64,000 bases of DNA from Acidobacteriota bacterium (GCA_016201205.1 JACQDF010000056.1:1-64000); one strand, 5' to 3'. Shown: positions 18,066-26,809, counted from the first letter of the stretch. Made by a program: numbers and translations. Notes: generated from the sequence alone by a model not told the origin.

Positions 18066-18176
18066 GACCGCTTGCTGACGCGCGCGGCTCAGCAACGGCT
18101 TGGACCGCTTGCTGACGCGCGTGGCTGAGCAACGGCTTGGACCGCTTGCTGACGCGCGCGGCTCGGCAACGGCTTG
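18066..18176. repeat. Triple 37-bp tandem palindromic repeat, family P
   Basis: Three consecutive 37-bp units (18066-18102, 18103-18139, 18140-18176), each starting GACCGCTTGCTGACGCGC and ending CAACGGCTTG with two or three substitutions between copies. Each unit is an imperfect palindrome, CCGCTTGCTGA pairing with the reverse of its own second half. Single or partial copies lie at 32154, 34603 and 41520. It occupies the gap between the anti-sigma gene and the PDZ gene. It is not a CRISPR: there are no spacers. Confidence 0.8.
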
Positions 18177-18218
18177 GCGCCGCGGGGCGCGGCCTCTGTG
18201 CTTTTCAGGAAGGACGTT

Positions 18219-19097
18219 ATGAAAAAGATGTTTTGGATCAGTGGCGCCGCTGCGGCGGTCTGGATGGCAGCCGCACCCTCTCTATTCGCGCAGAACCCGC
18301 GCGACGAGAAGGAGAAAGCCAAGCGCGGCATGTACATGGTCTATCCCGGCGAGCGGAGTTTTCTCGGCGTGGGCGTGGCGGAAGTGAACGCGGAGAGGGC
18401 CAAAGCGCTGAATGTGCGTGAGGAGCGGGGCGTGGAAATCACCCGCGTCGAGGACGACAGCCCGGCGGCAAAGGCTGGACTCAAGACGGGCGACGTCGTT
18501 CTCGAGTACCAGGGCCAGCGCGTAGAGGGCGTCGAGCAGTTTGTTCGTCTGGTTCGGGAAACCCCGGCCGGGCGTCTGGTGAAGCTGCTCATCAGCCGCA
18601 GCGGGCAGACACAAACGGTAACGCCGACGATCGAGCCGCGCAAGATGCGGACCGTGGAAATAGGCGACATGCACATCTCGATTCCGCATATCGAGGTGAT
18701 GCCGCCGCAGATCCGCATTCCCATGCCCGACATTCCGCGTCCGGTCATCAACTGGCGCAGCCGGGCGCTCGGCGTGGAAGCCGAGTCGGTGGGCTCGCAG
18801 CTTGCCGATTTTTTCGGCGTGAAAGAAGGCGTGCTGGTGCGCAGCGTGACCAAGGGCTCGGCCGCGGACAAGGCGGGCGTGAAGGCCGGCGATGTGATCA
18901 CGAAGGTGGATGACAAGAAGGTAACTTCGCCTGCTGAAGTGACTCGTGCAATCCGATCCCAGGAGGGCCGGAGAAGCTTTGTTCTGAGCCTGACGCGCGA
19001 GAAACGCGAGATGTCGGCAACGGTGACGATCGAGGAGGAAAGCCCTCCGGCAACGCCGCGCGGCCGGACCATCCGTCAGCAGGAATTTGAGCTGTAG
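18219..19097 (+). CDS. Secreted double-PDZ domain protein
   Basis: A 292-residue protein with a signal peptide (MKKMFWISGAAAAVWMAAAP, cleavage after LFAQ). Two PDZ domains follow, at about residues 65-135 (FLGVGVAEV, SPAAKAGLKTGDVVLEYQG) and about 200-270 (VLVRSVTKGSAADKAGVKAGDVITKVDD). No protease domain of the DegP/HtrA type is present. Start ATG 18219 is preceded by AGGAAGG; the upstream open frame is only the 37-bp repeat. The gene lies downstream of an ECF sigma/anti-sigma pair and might be in the same envelope-stress response, which is inference. Confidence 0.85.
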   Translation: MKKMFWISGAAAAVWMAAAPSLFAQNPRDEKEKAKRGMYMVYPGERSFLGVGVAEVNAERAKALNVREERGVEITRVEDDSPAAKAGLKTGDVVLEYQGQRVEGVEQFVRLVRETPAGRLVKLLISRSGQTQTVTPTIEPRKMRTVEIGDMHISIPHIEVMPPQIRIPMPDIPRPVINWRSRALGVEAESVGSQLADFFGVKEGVLVRSVTKGSAADKAGVKAGDVITKVDDKKVTSPAEVTRAIRSQEGRRSFVLSLTREKREMSATVTIEEESPPATPRGRTIRQQEFEL

Positions 19098-19495
19098 CCG
19101 GAAGCGGTTCCGGAGGCGGCCAGCCGGTGTGCCTTTTCGAGCAGCCCGGCCTCACGAGAGCTGATTCCGAGAGCGGCGGCTACCTGCTCCGGGGTGTGCC
19201 CGCGCCGGATGAGACGGATGGCGTGGGTCCGGCGGTTGAGATTCATGCCCGATGGCGCCGCTGGAGGAGGGACCAGGACCGCCGCCCGGCGCTCGGCGTC
19301 GTCGACTCTGGCCGTCAGATCCTGAACCAGGCAGCGCAGCTTTCCCAACTCCGTGTGAAGGGCCTGCTGGCGTCTGGCCCACCGCACCTGGAATTCGCGC
19401 TGAATTCGCCTCATTTCGAGGAACAGGAACAGGGCCAGTCCAACGCCGGCCAAGCCGGCCAGATAGGGCGCCAGTTCGAGTAGATCTCTTGGCAT
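19076..19495 (-). CDS. Small membrane coiled-coil protein at end of flagellar operon (DUF6115-like)
   Basis: A 139-residue protein with an N-terminal membrane helix (about 10-27, YLAGLAGVGLALFLFLEM), a coiled-coil stretch with repeated arginines (about 30-70), and a C-terminal HTH-like segment (AIRLIRRGHTPEQVAAALGI). This architecture resembles DUF6115 proteins found beside flagellar genes in Gram-positive bacteria. It is the last gene of the minus-strand flagellar operon, four bases after the FliN-like gene. Its 3' end overlaps the convergent PDZ gene by 22 bp. Function is unknown. Confidence 0.7.
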   Translation of the reverse strand: MPRDLLELAPYLAGLAGVGLALFLFLEMRRIQREFQVRWARRQQALHTELGKLRCLVQDLTARVDDAERRAAVLVPPPAAPSGMNLNRRTHAIRLIRRGHTPEQVAAALGISSREAGLLEKAHRLAASGTASGYSSNSC

Positions 19496-19498
19496 CAG

Positions 19499-20341
19499 TT
19501 AATACAGCGTCCGCAGGCGCTCCTCCCGGCTGATGATCTGCCTGATGCGGATGCCGTAGTTGCCCTCCAGGACAACCACTTCTCCACGGGCGATCACACA
19601 GTTGTTCACGATCAGTTCCACGGGCTCGGTGACAGCGCGGTTCAGCTCGACGATGGAACCCGAGTTCAGCTTCAGAACATCTTTCAAAGGCAGTTGCGTG
19701 CGTCCGAAGGACACACTGACCGGCATTTCGACTTCCAGGAGCAGGGCCAGCGTTCGTGAGTTGTCGGCGGGGGCGATCGAGGGTCCGGCCGCGGCCGGCG
19801 CGGGTTTTGCTTGCGGCTCCGCCCGGGGCGCGGGCTCGCAGAACCGCTGCAACTCTCGGCTCCACCGAACTGAGAGCTCAAAGGATTCACCGCCCAGCGT
19901 GAGCTTTAGTTGAATGCCGGTGTCCGCCGTGGGAGGTTGTTCGAGATCTTTGCCTTGCTCGCAGTTGACTTCCCGCTGCACAAGCCTTCCGATGGCCTGA
20001 GCTACGGAAGATAGTCCCTGGTTCGTGATCTCATGCCATGTGCCGAGGCAGTCCTCGCGTTTGGCATCTTCGACCCCTGCCGCGGCCAGGGCCTGCCTTC
20101 CGACGGTGAGGCAAACAGTCTCCGGCGCTCCCACCCAGCAGGTTGCGTCCACGGCTGCGGAGAGCGTCTGCTCCCACCACAGCCATTCTGGTGTGGCTGA
20201 GATGGCATCTTTGCCCACCGGCTGCCACTCGCAGGAAGGCCGCTCTCCCGTCATCGCCTCGAGCGACTGCGCCAGTGCGCCGGCGAACGTGTCCGCAAGC
20301 CAGCGTTCCGCTCCGTCGGGTAGTTTGGGTTCTTCGGCCAT
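19499..20341 (-). CDS. FliN/FliY-like flagellar motor switch protein
   Basis: The C-terminal about 85 residues of this 280-residue protein form a SpoA/FliN domain (LEVEMPVSVSFGRTQLPLKDVLKL, then SGSIVELNRAVTEPVELIVN and GEVVVLEGNYGIRI). The N-terminal about 190 residues contain a diverged, CheC/FliM-like region (DTFAGALAQSLEAMTGERPS). A separate short FliN is encoded at 27749, so the cell has two SpoA-domain C-ring proteins. This longer one may take part of the FliM role, because no FliM is present in the window. It lies four bases downstream of fliA. Confidence 0.8.
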   Translation of the reverse strand: MAEEPKLPDGAERWLADTFAGALAQSLEAMTGERPSCEWQPVGKDAISATPEWLWWEQTLSAAVDATCWVGAPETVCLTVGRQALAAAGVEDAKREDCLGTWHEITNQGLSSVAQAIGRLVQREVNCEQGKDLEQPPTADTGIQLKLTLGGESFELSVRWSRELQRFCEPAPRAEPQAKPAPAAAGPSIAPADNSRTLALLLEVEMPVSVSFGRTQLPLKDVLKLNSGSIVELNRAVTEPVELIVNNCVIARGEVVVLEGNYGIRIRQIISREERLRTLY

Positions 20342-20344
20342 GGC

Positions 20345-21124
20345 TCACCGCCCACGGGTCATGGGCCAGCGCTTTTCAATGTAAGCTCGCAGCCGGAGGA
20401 TACCCTGGGACTTCAACTGGGAGATGCGCGATTCGTGCAAATCCACGATTTTGGCGATCTCCCGCAGCGTCATTTCTTCGTGGTAGTAAAGACTCAAGAC
20501 CGTTCGTTCCACCGGAGGCATCTTGTCGATCGCTTCGGCCACCAGGCGCTCGAGCTCCGATCTCTCGAGCAGGCGGGACGGCCATGATTCCTCATCATCG
20601 GAGATGTATCGGAGCAGGTCCCGGCTGTCGTCGTCGGAAGACGTGGACTCGAGGCTTCCGAGATTCACGCCGCGCACTTCCACCAGCCAGCCGTGGTAGT
20701 CCTCGATGCTCAACTGTAGCTGCGCCGCGATCTGCTCCTCGGTCGGCGCGGTCTTGAACTTCTGTTCCAAAGCCGCGATGGCAGCCTCAATCTGCTTGAC
20801 CCGTCTGCGCTGCTGGCGGGGGGCCCAGTCCAGCCCGCGCAGGCTGTCCAAAATCGCTCCGCGGATCTTGTATTCAGCGTAGGTTCGCAGCTTCACGTTG
20901 TGTGTGGGGTCGAAGTGATCGATGGCGGAGATCAGGCCCACGATCCCCGTCGAGATCAAGTCCTCGATGCTGACGCTTTCCGGCAAACGCTCGTGGATCC
21001 GCCGGGCGATCAACCGCACCTGCGGCAGGTGCTCCAGGATCAGCCTCTCCCGCTCTTCGCTGTCGAGCTTGGGGCTCGCCCGGTATGGATGCATGAGGCG
21101 GTGATTACCCTCCCAGGTTTTCAA
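20345..21124 (-). CDS. fliA: Flagellar sigma factor sigma-28 (FliA)
   Basis: A 259-residue sigma-70 family factor. Region 2 is seen at LPQVRLIARRIHERLP, then ISTGIVGLISAIDHFDP and RTYAEYKIRGAILDSLRGLDW. A region-3 segment follows (RRVKQIEAAIAALEQKFKTAPT), then region 4 (LSLYYHEEMTLREIAKIVDLHESRISQLKS). The insertion-free core and the SLRGLDWAPR motif mark the FliA/WhiG subgroup. It should drive late flagellar genes; a sigma-28-like promoter is seen upstream of flaG. An in-frame ATG at 21094 is an alternative start. Confidence 0.92.
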   Translation of the reverse strand: MKTWEGNHRLMHPYRASPKLDSEERERLILEHLPQVRLIARRIHERLPESVSIEDLISTGIVGLISAIDHFDPTHNVKLRTYAEYKIRGAILDSLRGLDWAPRQQRRRVKQIEAAIAALEQKFKTAPTEEQIAAQLQLSIEDYHGWLVEVRGVNLGSLESTSSDDDSRDLLRYISDDEESWPSRLLERSELERLVAEAIDKMPPVERTVLSLYYHEEMTLREIAKIVDLHESRISQLKSQGILRLRAYIEKRWPMTRGR

Positions 21125-21153
21125 TGCTCTTGGCCAACCGCTGCTCCGCGGTG

Positions 21154-22500
21154 CTACAGGCCGGCGACGGCGCGGCCGGCCTGTGCTGAGAAAACGGCTC
21201 CTTCGGTGAACCCGGGTCCCATCCCCTGGGTCACCAATTCGACGATGCGCTCAGCGCTGGCGGCTTCGACGTCCTCGGGAATCTGCTGCCCGTTGGAAAG
21301 AAAAGAAACGGGCTTGCCGCTTTGCGCCGCCAGCGTATAAATGGCTCCGAGACTCTCCGTTTCGTCCAGGTGCGTGAACAGCAGCTTGGACGGGCGGAAG
21401 CGGGCATAGCGCTCGAAGGCTAACCTCAAGTCGGCAATGCGTGTCGCTGCTGACAGAACCAGATGCACGTCCAGCTCCAGTTGCCCGTCAAAGCAGCTTG
21501 CCAGCTCCTCGGCCATATCCATGTCCCGCGGCCCGAAACCCGGCGTATCGATCCAAATCCAGACTTTGCCGCGCTGCTCCTCGATCAACTGCCGCAGTGC
21601 GTGGCCCGTTTCCAGCGCCAGGAAACCGGCTCCCAGAATCGCCGCATAGGATCTGAGCTGCTCGGACGCCGCCACCCGGCAGTTGTCAAAAGAGACGATC
21701 AGCATGGGACGCCGGCTGGTGAGCCCATATTGAGCAGCCAGTTTCACCAAAGCGCTCGTCTTGCCTGCCCCCGGGGGACCGGTAAACGCCACCAGGCGAG
21801 TCCGGCCCCCCAGGCAACACAGGTCGCTGTCTACCCGGATGCGTTTTCTCATTTCCTGCTGAAGGGCGACTCCCAGCGAGGCTGGCCGCGCCGATCCGGC
21901 CGCCTCCAAAACGGGCTCACCGGCGCACTTCACCAACAGATCCTGCGCCAGTGCGGGAGACACTTCCGAGGCCAGCAGCAGCGAATACAGGCGTGCGCAC
22001 TCCGCGTTCTGCAAGATGTGATGCGCCGACATGGTCAGAGTGCTCGAACGCGCCACTGCCTCCCGCATACGCTCCATTTCGCGCCTCAGCGAAACCAGAT
22101 CCTTCAGCAAGTGCGAAGAGTCCTCGGGACTGGCCAGGGGCTCTTCGGAAAGTGGCGTGTTGTCTCGCCCGCGCAAGCGGGCCTGCCGCCCCGCCAGGGG
22201 CTCTTCGGAAAGCGGCGTGTTGTCTCGCCCGCGCAAACGGGCCTGCCGCCCCGCCAGGGGCTCTTCGGGAAGTGGCGTGTTGTCTCGCCCGCGCAAGCGG
22301 GCCTGCCGCCCCGCCAGGGGCTCTTCGGATGACGGCGGCTTGTTCTCCGGGAGCGCGAATACCACTTCATACGCGCCCAGCTTGCTGGCGTCGGGTGGTG
22401 AAGGCCGCGACTCGAGCAGCAAGGCTTCCCCGCCGATCTCGGCTCGGGCTTGCTCCATGGCTGCCTCGACGGATGGCGCATAGTAGGATTTGAGCCGCAT
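21154..22500 (-). CDS. flhF: Flagellar SRP-like GTPase FlhF with internal 20-residue repeats
   Basis: A 448-residue FlhF. The N-terminal B domain starts MRLKSYYAPSVEAAMEQARAE. The SRP GTPase motifs are G1 GPPGAGKT (241-248), DTPG (318-321) and THLDE (376-380). FlhF sets the number and polar position of flagella. Between the B domain and the GTPase there are three exact or near-exact 20-residue repeats at about residues 61-120 (unit PLAGRQARLRGRDNTPLSEE), encoded by a 60-bp tandem repeat. No flhG follows; the next gene is fliA. Start ATG at 22500 is ten bases downstream of the flhA stop. Confidence 0.93.
   Translation of the reverse strand: MRLKSYYAPSVEAAMEQARAEIGGEALLLESRPSPPDASKLGAYEVVFALPENKPPSSEEPLAGRQARLRGRDNTPLPEEPLAGRQARLRGRDNTPLSEEPLAGRQARLRGRDNTPLSEEPLASPEDSSHLLKDLVSLRREMERMREAVARSSTLTMSAHHILQNAECARLYSLLLASEVSPALAQDLLVKCAGEPVLEAAGSARPASLGVALQQEMRKRIRVDSDLCCLGGRTRLVAFTGPPGAGKTSALVKLAAQYGLTSRRPMLIVSFDNCRVAASEQLRSYAAILGAGFLALETGHALRQLIEEQRGKVWIWIDTPGFGPRDMDMAEELASCFDGQLELDVHLVLSAATRIADLRLAFERYARFRPSKLLFTHLDETESLGAIYTLAAQSGKPVSFLSNGQQIPEDVEAASAERIVELVTQGMGPGFTEGAVFSAQAGRAVAGL
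22141..22320. repeat. Three 60-bp tandem repeats inside flhF
   Basis: Three head-to-tail 60-bp units at 22141, 22201 and 22261, differing at only a few positions. Partial copies extend to about 22133 and 22329. Each unit holds the hairpin CCCGC-GCAA-GCGGG next to CCTGCCGCC. The length is a multiple of three, so the flhF frame stays open and a 20-residue peptide is repeated. Near-identity of the copies suggests recent expansion. Confidence 0.95.
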
Positions 22501-22509
22501 GCTGTCTCC

Positions 22510-24663
22510 TTATTGACCCGCCGTCCCCAGCGAGACCACCCGGACCCCTGGCGGCACCTCATTGTGAGCGACGATCACCAGATTCGGCAGTGTGCTTTCC
22601 ACGATCTGCCGCAGAAAATAGCGGGCCCCGGAGCCCGCCAGCACCACCACCGGCGTTTCCACGCTCCCCAGGACGCGCGAAAGTTTGTCCAGAATCTCCC
22701 GCACTCGCTGCGGGGGCAGCCCCAGATGTGAGCTGTTTTCGCCGTGCTCGACCGCCGACTCGACGCTTCGCTCGAGCCCTGGATCCAGAAAGAAAGCCGG
22801 CAGTTCGCCACCCGGGTTCAAGTACGGTTTGGTCACGACGCGCCGGATCGACTGGCGTACGTACTCGGTCAGCACGACAGGATTCTTGGTGATGGCCGCC
22901 GCTTCTCCCAGCGCTTCCAGAATGGAAGAGGCGTCCCGAATTGAAACCCGCTCTCGCAGTAAGTTCTGCAAAACCTTCTGCACGATGGCCAGTGGGAGCA
23001 ATTTGGGGACCAGATCCTCGACCACTTTCGGATTCTCCTCGACCACGCGGTCCAGCAGCTTTTTCGAGTCTTGCCGCGAGAACAGCTCATACGCGTGACG
23101 ACGTACGATCTCCCCCAAATGCGTGCCGAGTACGCTCACTGCATCCACGACGGTGTAGCCTGCCAGGCGCGCTTCTTCGGCGCGGGCCGACGGAATCCAG
23201 ATCGCCGGCATGCCGAAGGCGGGTTCCTTTGCAGGAATGCCATCGACACGAGCCGTGACACGCGGTCCTGGAATCGCCAGTTCATGGCCGGCCGGCATCT
23301 GGAATCGGGCCACATCGACGCCCTTCAGCAGAATCACGTACTCGGATGCACCGAGCGAGAGGTTGTCGGTAACGCGGACGGAGGGCAGAATAAAGCCCAG
23401 CTCAGTGGCCATCTGGCGCCGGATGGCGGCGATGCGGCGCAGCAGTGTCGAGTGCTGCCCGCCTTCCACGAGTTTAACCAGCCCCAGCCCGACTTCCAGA
23501 GCCAGCGCATCTACTCTCAGCAGCCCTTCGACATTCTCTTTGGGCTGCGGAACCGCCGCCGGCGTGGCTGCCTCTTCAGAGGCGCTCTCTCTGCGCCGCA
23601 TGCGCCAGGCGGCGGCGCCAGTGGCGACGCCGATCAGCAGGAACGGGATCTTCGGCAAACCGGGGAAAGCCGACATCGCCAGCAGCACACCGGCCGCCAG
23701 AAGCAGCGGCTGCGACTGGCCAAACAACTGGCGGCGGAAATCCGCTTGCAGGCCGCCCTCGGTGCTGGCGCGGGTCACGATCAGGCCGCCGGAAATCGAG
23801 ATCATCAGCGCCGGAATCACCGTGACCAGGCCATCTCCGATGGTCAGCACGGTGTAGGTCTCGAGCGCTCGTCCGATTTCCATGCCATGCTGCAACACGC
23901 CGATCAGAATTCCGGCGACGATGTTGATCGCTGTGATCAGAATGCTGGCCACCGCGTCGCGCTGGGTGAACCGGCTGGCTCCGTCCATGGCGCCGTAGAA
24001 TTCCGCTTCGGCAGCCAGTTGGCGGCGGCGATAGCGAGCTTCCGCTTCATCGATCAGCCCGGCATTCAAGTCCGAATCGATGGACATCTGTTTGCCCGGC
24101 AGCGCATCGAGCGTAAAGCGTGCAGTCACTTCCGAGATACGCACCGCTCCGTGGTTGATCACCACATACTGGATGGCGATCAGCACCAGGAAAATGACCA
24201 CCCCGATGATGGTATTGCCACCGACGACAAATTGCCCGAACGCTTCGATGACTTCACCGGCAGCGGCTGTTCCGGTATTGCCGTTCAGCAGGATCAGCCG
24301 CGCACTGGACACATTCAGCGCCAGCCGGAACAGCGTCATCAGCAGCAGCGTTGTCGGGAAAATGCTGAATTCCACCGGCTTCAGGATGTGCATCGCCACC
24401 AGCAGCACGATGACCGAGAGGGTAAGATTGGCGCTGATCAGAATATCGAGCAGGAAGGGCGGCAGCGGCGTCACCATCGCCATCAGAATGCCCAGCACCG
24501 AAAGGGGCACGACCAGATCTTTCCAACTGGCCTGGGTCAGCCGGCCGCCGAATATGTCCGCCAGCGGGCTCTGCGGAGGCCTCTGGGGAACAGACGGACG
24601 GCTCTCGGCGCTTCGCGACAAGCTGGGCGCGCTGATCGTAGGCAGGGTGGGACTAGTTGCCAT
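22510..24663 (-). CDS. flhA: Flagellar export gate protein FlhA
   Basis: A 717-residue inner-membrane export protein. The N-terminal third has about eight transmembrane segments with the FHIPEP-family cytoplasmic loop (RFTLDALPGKQMSIDSDLNAG). The C-terminal part is the soluble substrate-docking domain (DNLSLGASEYVILLKGVD; IVQKVLQNLLRERVSIRDASSILEAL). Length and domain order are normal. It is transcribed between flhB (18 bp upstream) and flhF. It forms the nonameric ring that receives late substrates. Confidence 0.96.
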   Translation of the reverse strand: MATSPTLPTISAPSLSRSAESRPSVPQRPPQSPLADIFGGRLTQASWKDLVVPLSVLGILMAMVTPLPPFLLDILISANLTLSVIVLLVAMHILKPVEFSIFPTTLLLMTLFRLALNVSSARLILLNGNTGTAAAGEVIEAFGQFVVGGNTIIGVVIFLVLIAIQYVVINHGAVRISEVTARFTLDALPGKQMSIDSDLNAGLIDEAEARYRRRQLAAEAEFYGAMDGASRFTQRDAVASILITAINIVAGILIGVLQHGMEIGRALETYTVLTIGDGLVTVIPALMISISGGLIVTRASTEGGLQADFRRQLFGQSQPLLLAAGVLLAMSAFPGLPKIPFLLIGVATGAAAWRMRRRESASEEAATPAAVPQPKENVEGLLRVDALALEVGLGLVKLVEGGQHSTLLRRIAAIRRQMATELGFILPSVRVTDNLSLGASEYVILLKGVDVARFQMPAGHELAIPGPRVTARVDGIPAKEPAFGMPAIWIPSARAEEARLAGYTVVDAVSVLGTHLGEIVRRHAYELFSRQDSKKLLDRVVEENPKVVEDLVPKLLPLAIVQKVLQNLLRERVSIRDASSILEALGEAAAITKNPVVLTEYVRQSIRRVVTKPYLNPGGELPAFFLDPGLERSVESAVEHGENSSHLGLPPQRVREILDKLSRVLGSVETPVVVLAGSGARYFLRQIVESTLPNLVIVAHNEVPPGVRVVSLGTAGQ

Positions 24664-24681
24664 GCCCCGCGGCCTCCCTTA

Positions 24682-25746
24682 CTACCCCGGCAGATTGCCG
24701 CGCAGAAGCCGGTAGATATAGGCGAGGATCTCGGCGACTGCCTGGTACAGCGCAGGCGGGATCTCCTGGCCGACTTCGGCGGATGTGTACAACGCCTGCG
24801 CCAGCGGCGGGTTCTCGACCACCGGCACCTGATGGCGCACGGCGACTTCGCGGATGCGCTGCGCCAGCCAGTTCTTCCCTTTGGCCACCACTTTGGGGGC
24901 CGCCATGGTTTCCATCTGGTAGCGAATGGCGACTGCGTAGTGAGTCGGATTCACAATGACCGCTGTCGCCTTCGGAACCTGCTCCATCATGCGACGCCGC
25001 AACAGTTCGCGTTGCAGGCGCCGGATGCGCATCCGGATCAGCGGATTGCCCTCCACTTCCTTGTGCTCCTCGCGCACCTCCTGCTTGGTCATGCGCATCT
25101 GGCTCATCCAGCGGCGGCGCTGGCGGAAATAATCGATCGCGCCCAGCAGCACAAAGACGAAAGCCGCTTTCCACAGCAGGTCCGCCAGCGATCGCCCCAC
25201 CACCAGCACTGCCTGCTCGTGCGGCATCCGCGGGAACACGAGAAACGACGCAAAGTTGTCTCGAGCCACGCGGTACACAACCCATGCAAAAACCGGCAGC
25301 AGGATCAGGGCTTTGAAGAAAGCGGAAAGATTCTGCCCCGGAAGCTGCCCGAGCCGTGGCAGCGGGTTCAGCCGGGTAAAGTCCGGTGCGAGCTTCTTCC
25401 AGGCAAGCCCGAATCCAGTGCTGACCCAGTGGAATCCGAAGGCGCCGGCCGACAGCAGAAGTCCAGCCGCCACCCAGACAGCCAGATGCTGAAGCCCCAC
25501 CCATTCCATCAGCCGGATCACAGCCAGCGGCGTCACCTCGATGCGAAATGCCTGTTCGAGAAAGTAGCGGATCGAGGATCGCCATTGCCCGAGCAGGGAT
25601 CCGGCTGTCGCCGTAGCCATCCAGACGAAGCCCAGGAAGGTAAAGCTCGCCACCAGCTCCCGGCTGGCCGGAAACTGCCCTTCCCGGCGCGCTTTCTCGA
25701 GCCTCCGAGGCGTGGGTTGCTCGGTGCGTTGTCCTTGGTCCGGCAA
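24682..25746 (-). CDS. flhB: Flagellar export switch protein FlhB
   Basis: A 354-residue export protein with four transmembrane segments and the autocleavage motif NPTH in VIVNPTHYAVAIRY at about residue 265, which sets substrate specificity from hook to filament. The N-terminus TEQPTPRRLEKARREGQFP is the canonical family start. It lies 30 bp after fliR and 18 bp before flhA. Its partner FliK is encoded at the head of the same gene run. Confidence 0.96.
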   Translation of the reverse strand: MPDQGQRTEQPTPRRLEKARREGQFPASRELVASFTFLGFVWMATATAGSLLGQWRSSIRYFLEQAFRIEVTPLAVIRLMEWVGLQHLAVWVAAGLLLSAGAFGFHWVSTGFGLAWKKLAPDFTRLNPLPRLGQLPGQNLSAFFKALILLPVFAWVVYRVARDNFASFLVFPRMPHEQAVLVVGRSLADLLWKAAFVFVLLGAIDYFRQRRRWMSQMRMTKQEVREEHKEVEGNPLIRMRIRRLQRELLRRRMMEQVPKATAVIVNPTHYAVAIRYQMETMAAPKVVAKGKNWLAQRIREVAVRHQVPVVENPPLAQALYTSAEVGQEIPPALYQAVAEILAYIYRLLRGNLPG

Positions 25747-25776
25747 GCGTCACCTCTCTGCTCATGCGGGAGTCCC

Positions 25777-26547
25777 TCATCGCGACACCAGCGCCACAAA
25801 CCGCTCCGCCTGCTGGCGGAACACGATGGGAAACGAGCCCGCAAGCAACGCCAGCATCGCCAGCGTCGCCAGCATCTTGGCGGGAAACGCCAGCGCCAGC
25901 AATTGCAACTGTGCGTTGACGCGGCTGACCAGCGCCAGGGCAACGTCCAGCATCAGCAGCAGCGCCACCACCGGCAGCGCCAGCCGCAGCGCAGTCGTCC
26001 ACATCGCTGAGCCGAAACCGATCAGCCCCTCCAGATTGGTCCACCCCGTTTGCCACTGGCCCGGTGGATAGCGCTCGAAGCTCGAAGCCAGCGCACGCAA
26101 GACTCCCTCCTCCAGCCGGAAGCTGAAAAACAGCAGGCTCGCCGCCAGTTGCGCCAGCACCTGGAGCACCGCCGAGTCAGCCTGGCTCGTCGGGTCGATC
26201 GTCGAAGCGTACGAGTAGCCGGCCTGCAACCCGAAGATCTGCGAGGCCAGCACGAACCCCTCAGTCAGCAGGCTGAGGGCCAGCCCCACCACCAGTCCGA
26301 CGCTCATCTCAGCGGCGATCCACACGGCAGCCTCTCCCAAGCCTGGGTCCTGCTTCGGCGGGGACGGCCAGACCGGATAGAGGGCCGCTGTGAGAGCGAC
26401 CGCCAGCGCCACCCGCGCCAGATCCGGGCCCTGACGCCATCCAGGCACCGGCGCCAGCGCGACCAGGCCGCTGACACGCGCCAGCGCCAGCAGAAATCCC
26501 CATAGCAGCGAAGATTCCAGCCGGATCTCAGCGGGCATAGCGGCCAA
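25777..26547 (-). CDS. fliR: Flagellar export protein FliR
   Basis: A 256-residue inner-membrane protein with about six hydrophobic helices. Typical FliR features are LARVSGLVALAPVPGW near the N-terminus, AAEMSVGLVVGLALSL, and a QIFGLQAGYSYASTIDPTSQ segment. It is part of the FliPQR export channel. The start overlaps the end of fliQ by 20 bp, implying coupled translation. Confidence 0.94.
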   Translation of the reverse strand: MAAMPAEIRLESSLLWGFLLALARVSGLVALAPVPGWRQGPDLARVALAVALTAALYPVWPSPPKQDPGLGEAAVWIAAEMSVGLVVGLALSLLTEGFVLASQIFGLQAGYSYASTIDPTSQADSAVLQVLAQLAASLLFFSFRLEEGVLRALASSFERYPPGQWQTGWTNLEGLIGFGSAMWTTALRLALPVVALLLMLDVALALVSRVNAQLQLLALAFPAKMLATLAMLALLAGSFPIVFRQQAERFVALVSR

Positions 26548-26809
26548 AGTCTCCCAGCAGGTTCGCCGTGTACGACAAGATGCGAGACAGCATCCACGGC
26601 AGAAACAGCAGCAATCCCCCCAAAAATGCCGCCAGCCGCGGCACGGCTCCGAAACTCGAGTCCTGGATCGAGGTGACGATCTGCACCAGGCTGATGGCGA
26701 CGCCCGCCAGAAAGCCCAGCGCCAACAGCGGCAGGCTCAGCCAGAAGGTCGTCCAAAAAACCTGCCGCAACAGGTCCACCACTTCTTGCGCACTCATCGG
26801 TTGGTTCAA
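26528..26809 (-). CDS. fliQ: Flagellar export protein FliQ
   Basis: A 93-residue protein with two transmembrane helices, about 18-40 and 52-75. The family motif AISLVQIVTSIQDSSF lies between them. It is part of the FliP5Q4R1 channel. It overlaps fliP at its start (4 bp) and fliR at its end (20 bp). Confidence 0.94.
   Translation of the reverse strand: MNQPMSAQEVVDLLRQVFWTTFWLSLPLLALGFLAGVAISLVQIVTSIQDSSFGAVPRLAAFLGGLLLFLPWMLSRILSYTANLLGDFGRYAR

Noticed and set aside
18066-18176. CRISPR array or coding repeat peptide (open frame reading DRLLTRA repeats)
   Set aside because: Units are directly adjacent and palindromic, spread elsewhere as single copies, and no ribosome-binding site or family supports a protein.
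22133-22329. CRISPR-like regular repeats
   Set aside because: The 60-bp units are contiguous without unique spacers and keep the flhF frame open; no cas gene is present.
23071-26010. A 979-residue plus-strand open frame
   Set aside because: It is antisense to flhA, flhB and fliR, has the histidine/arginine-rich composition of a shadow frame and no family similarity.
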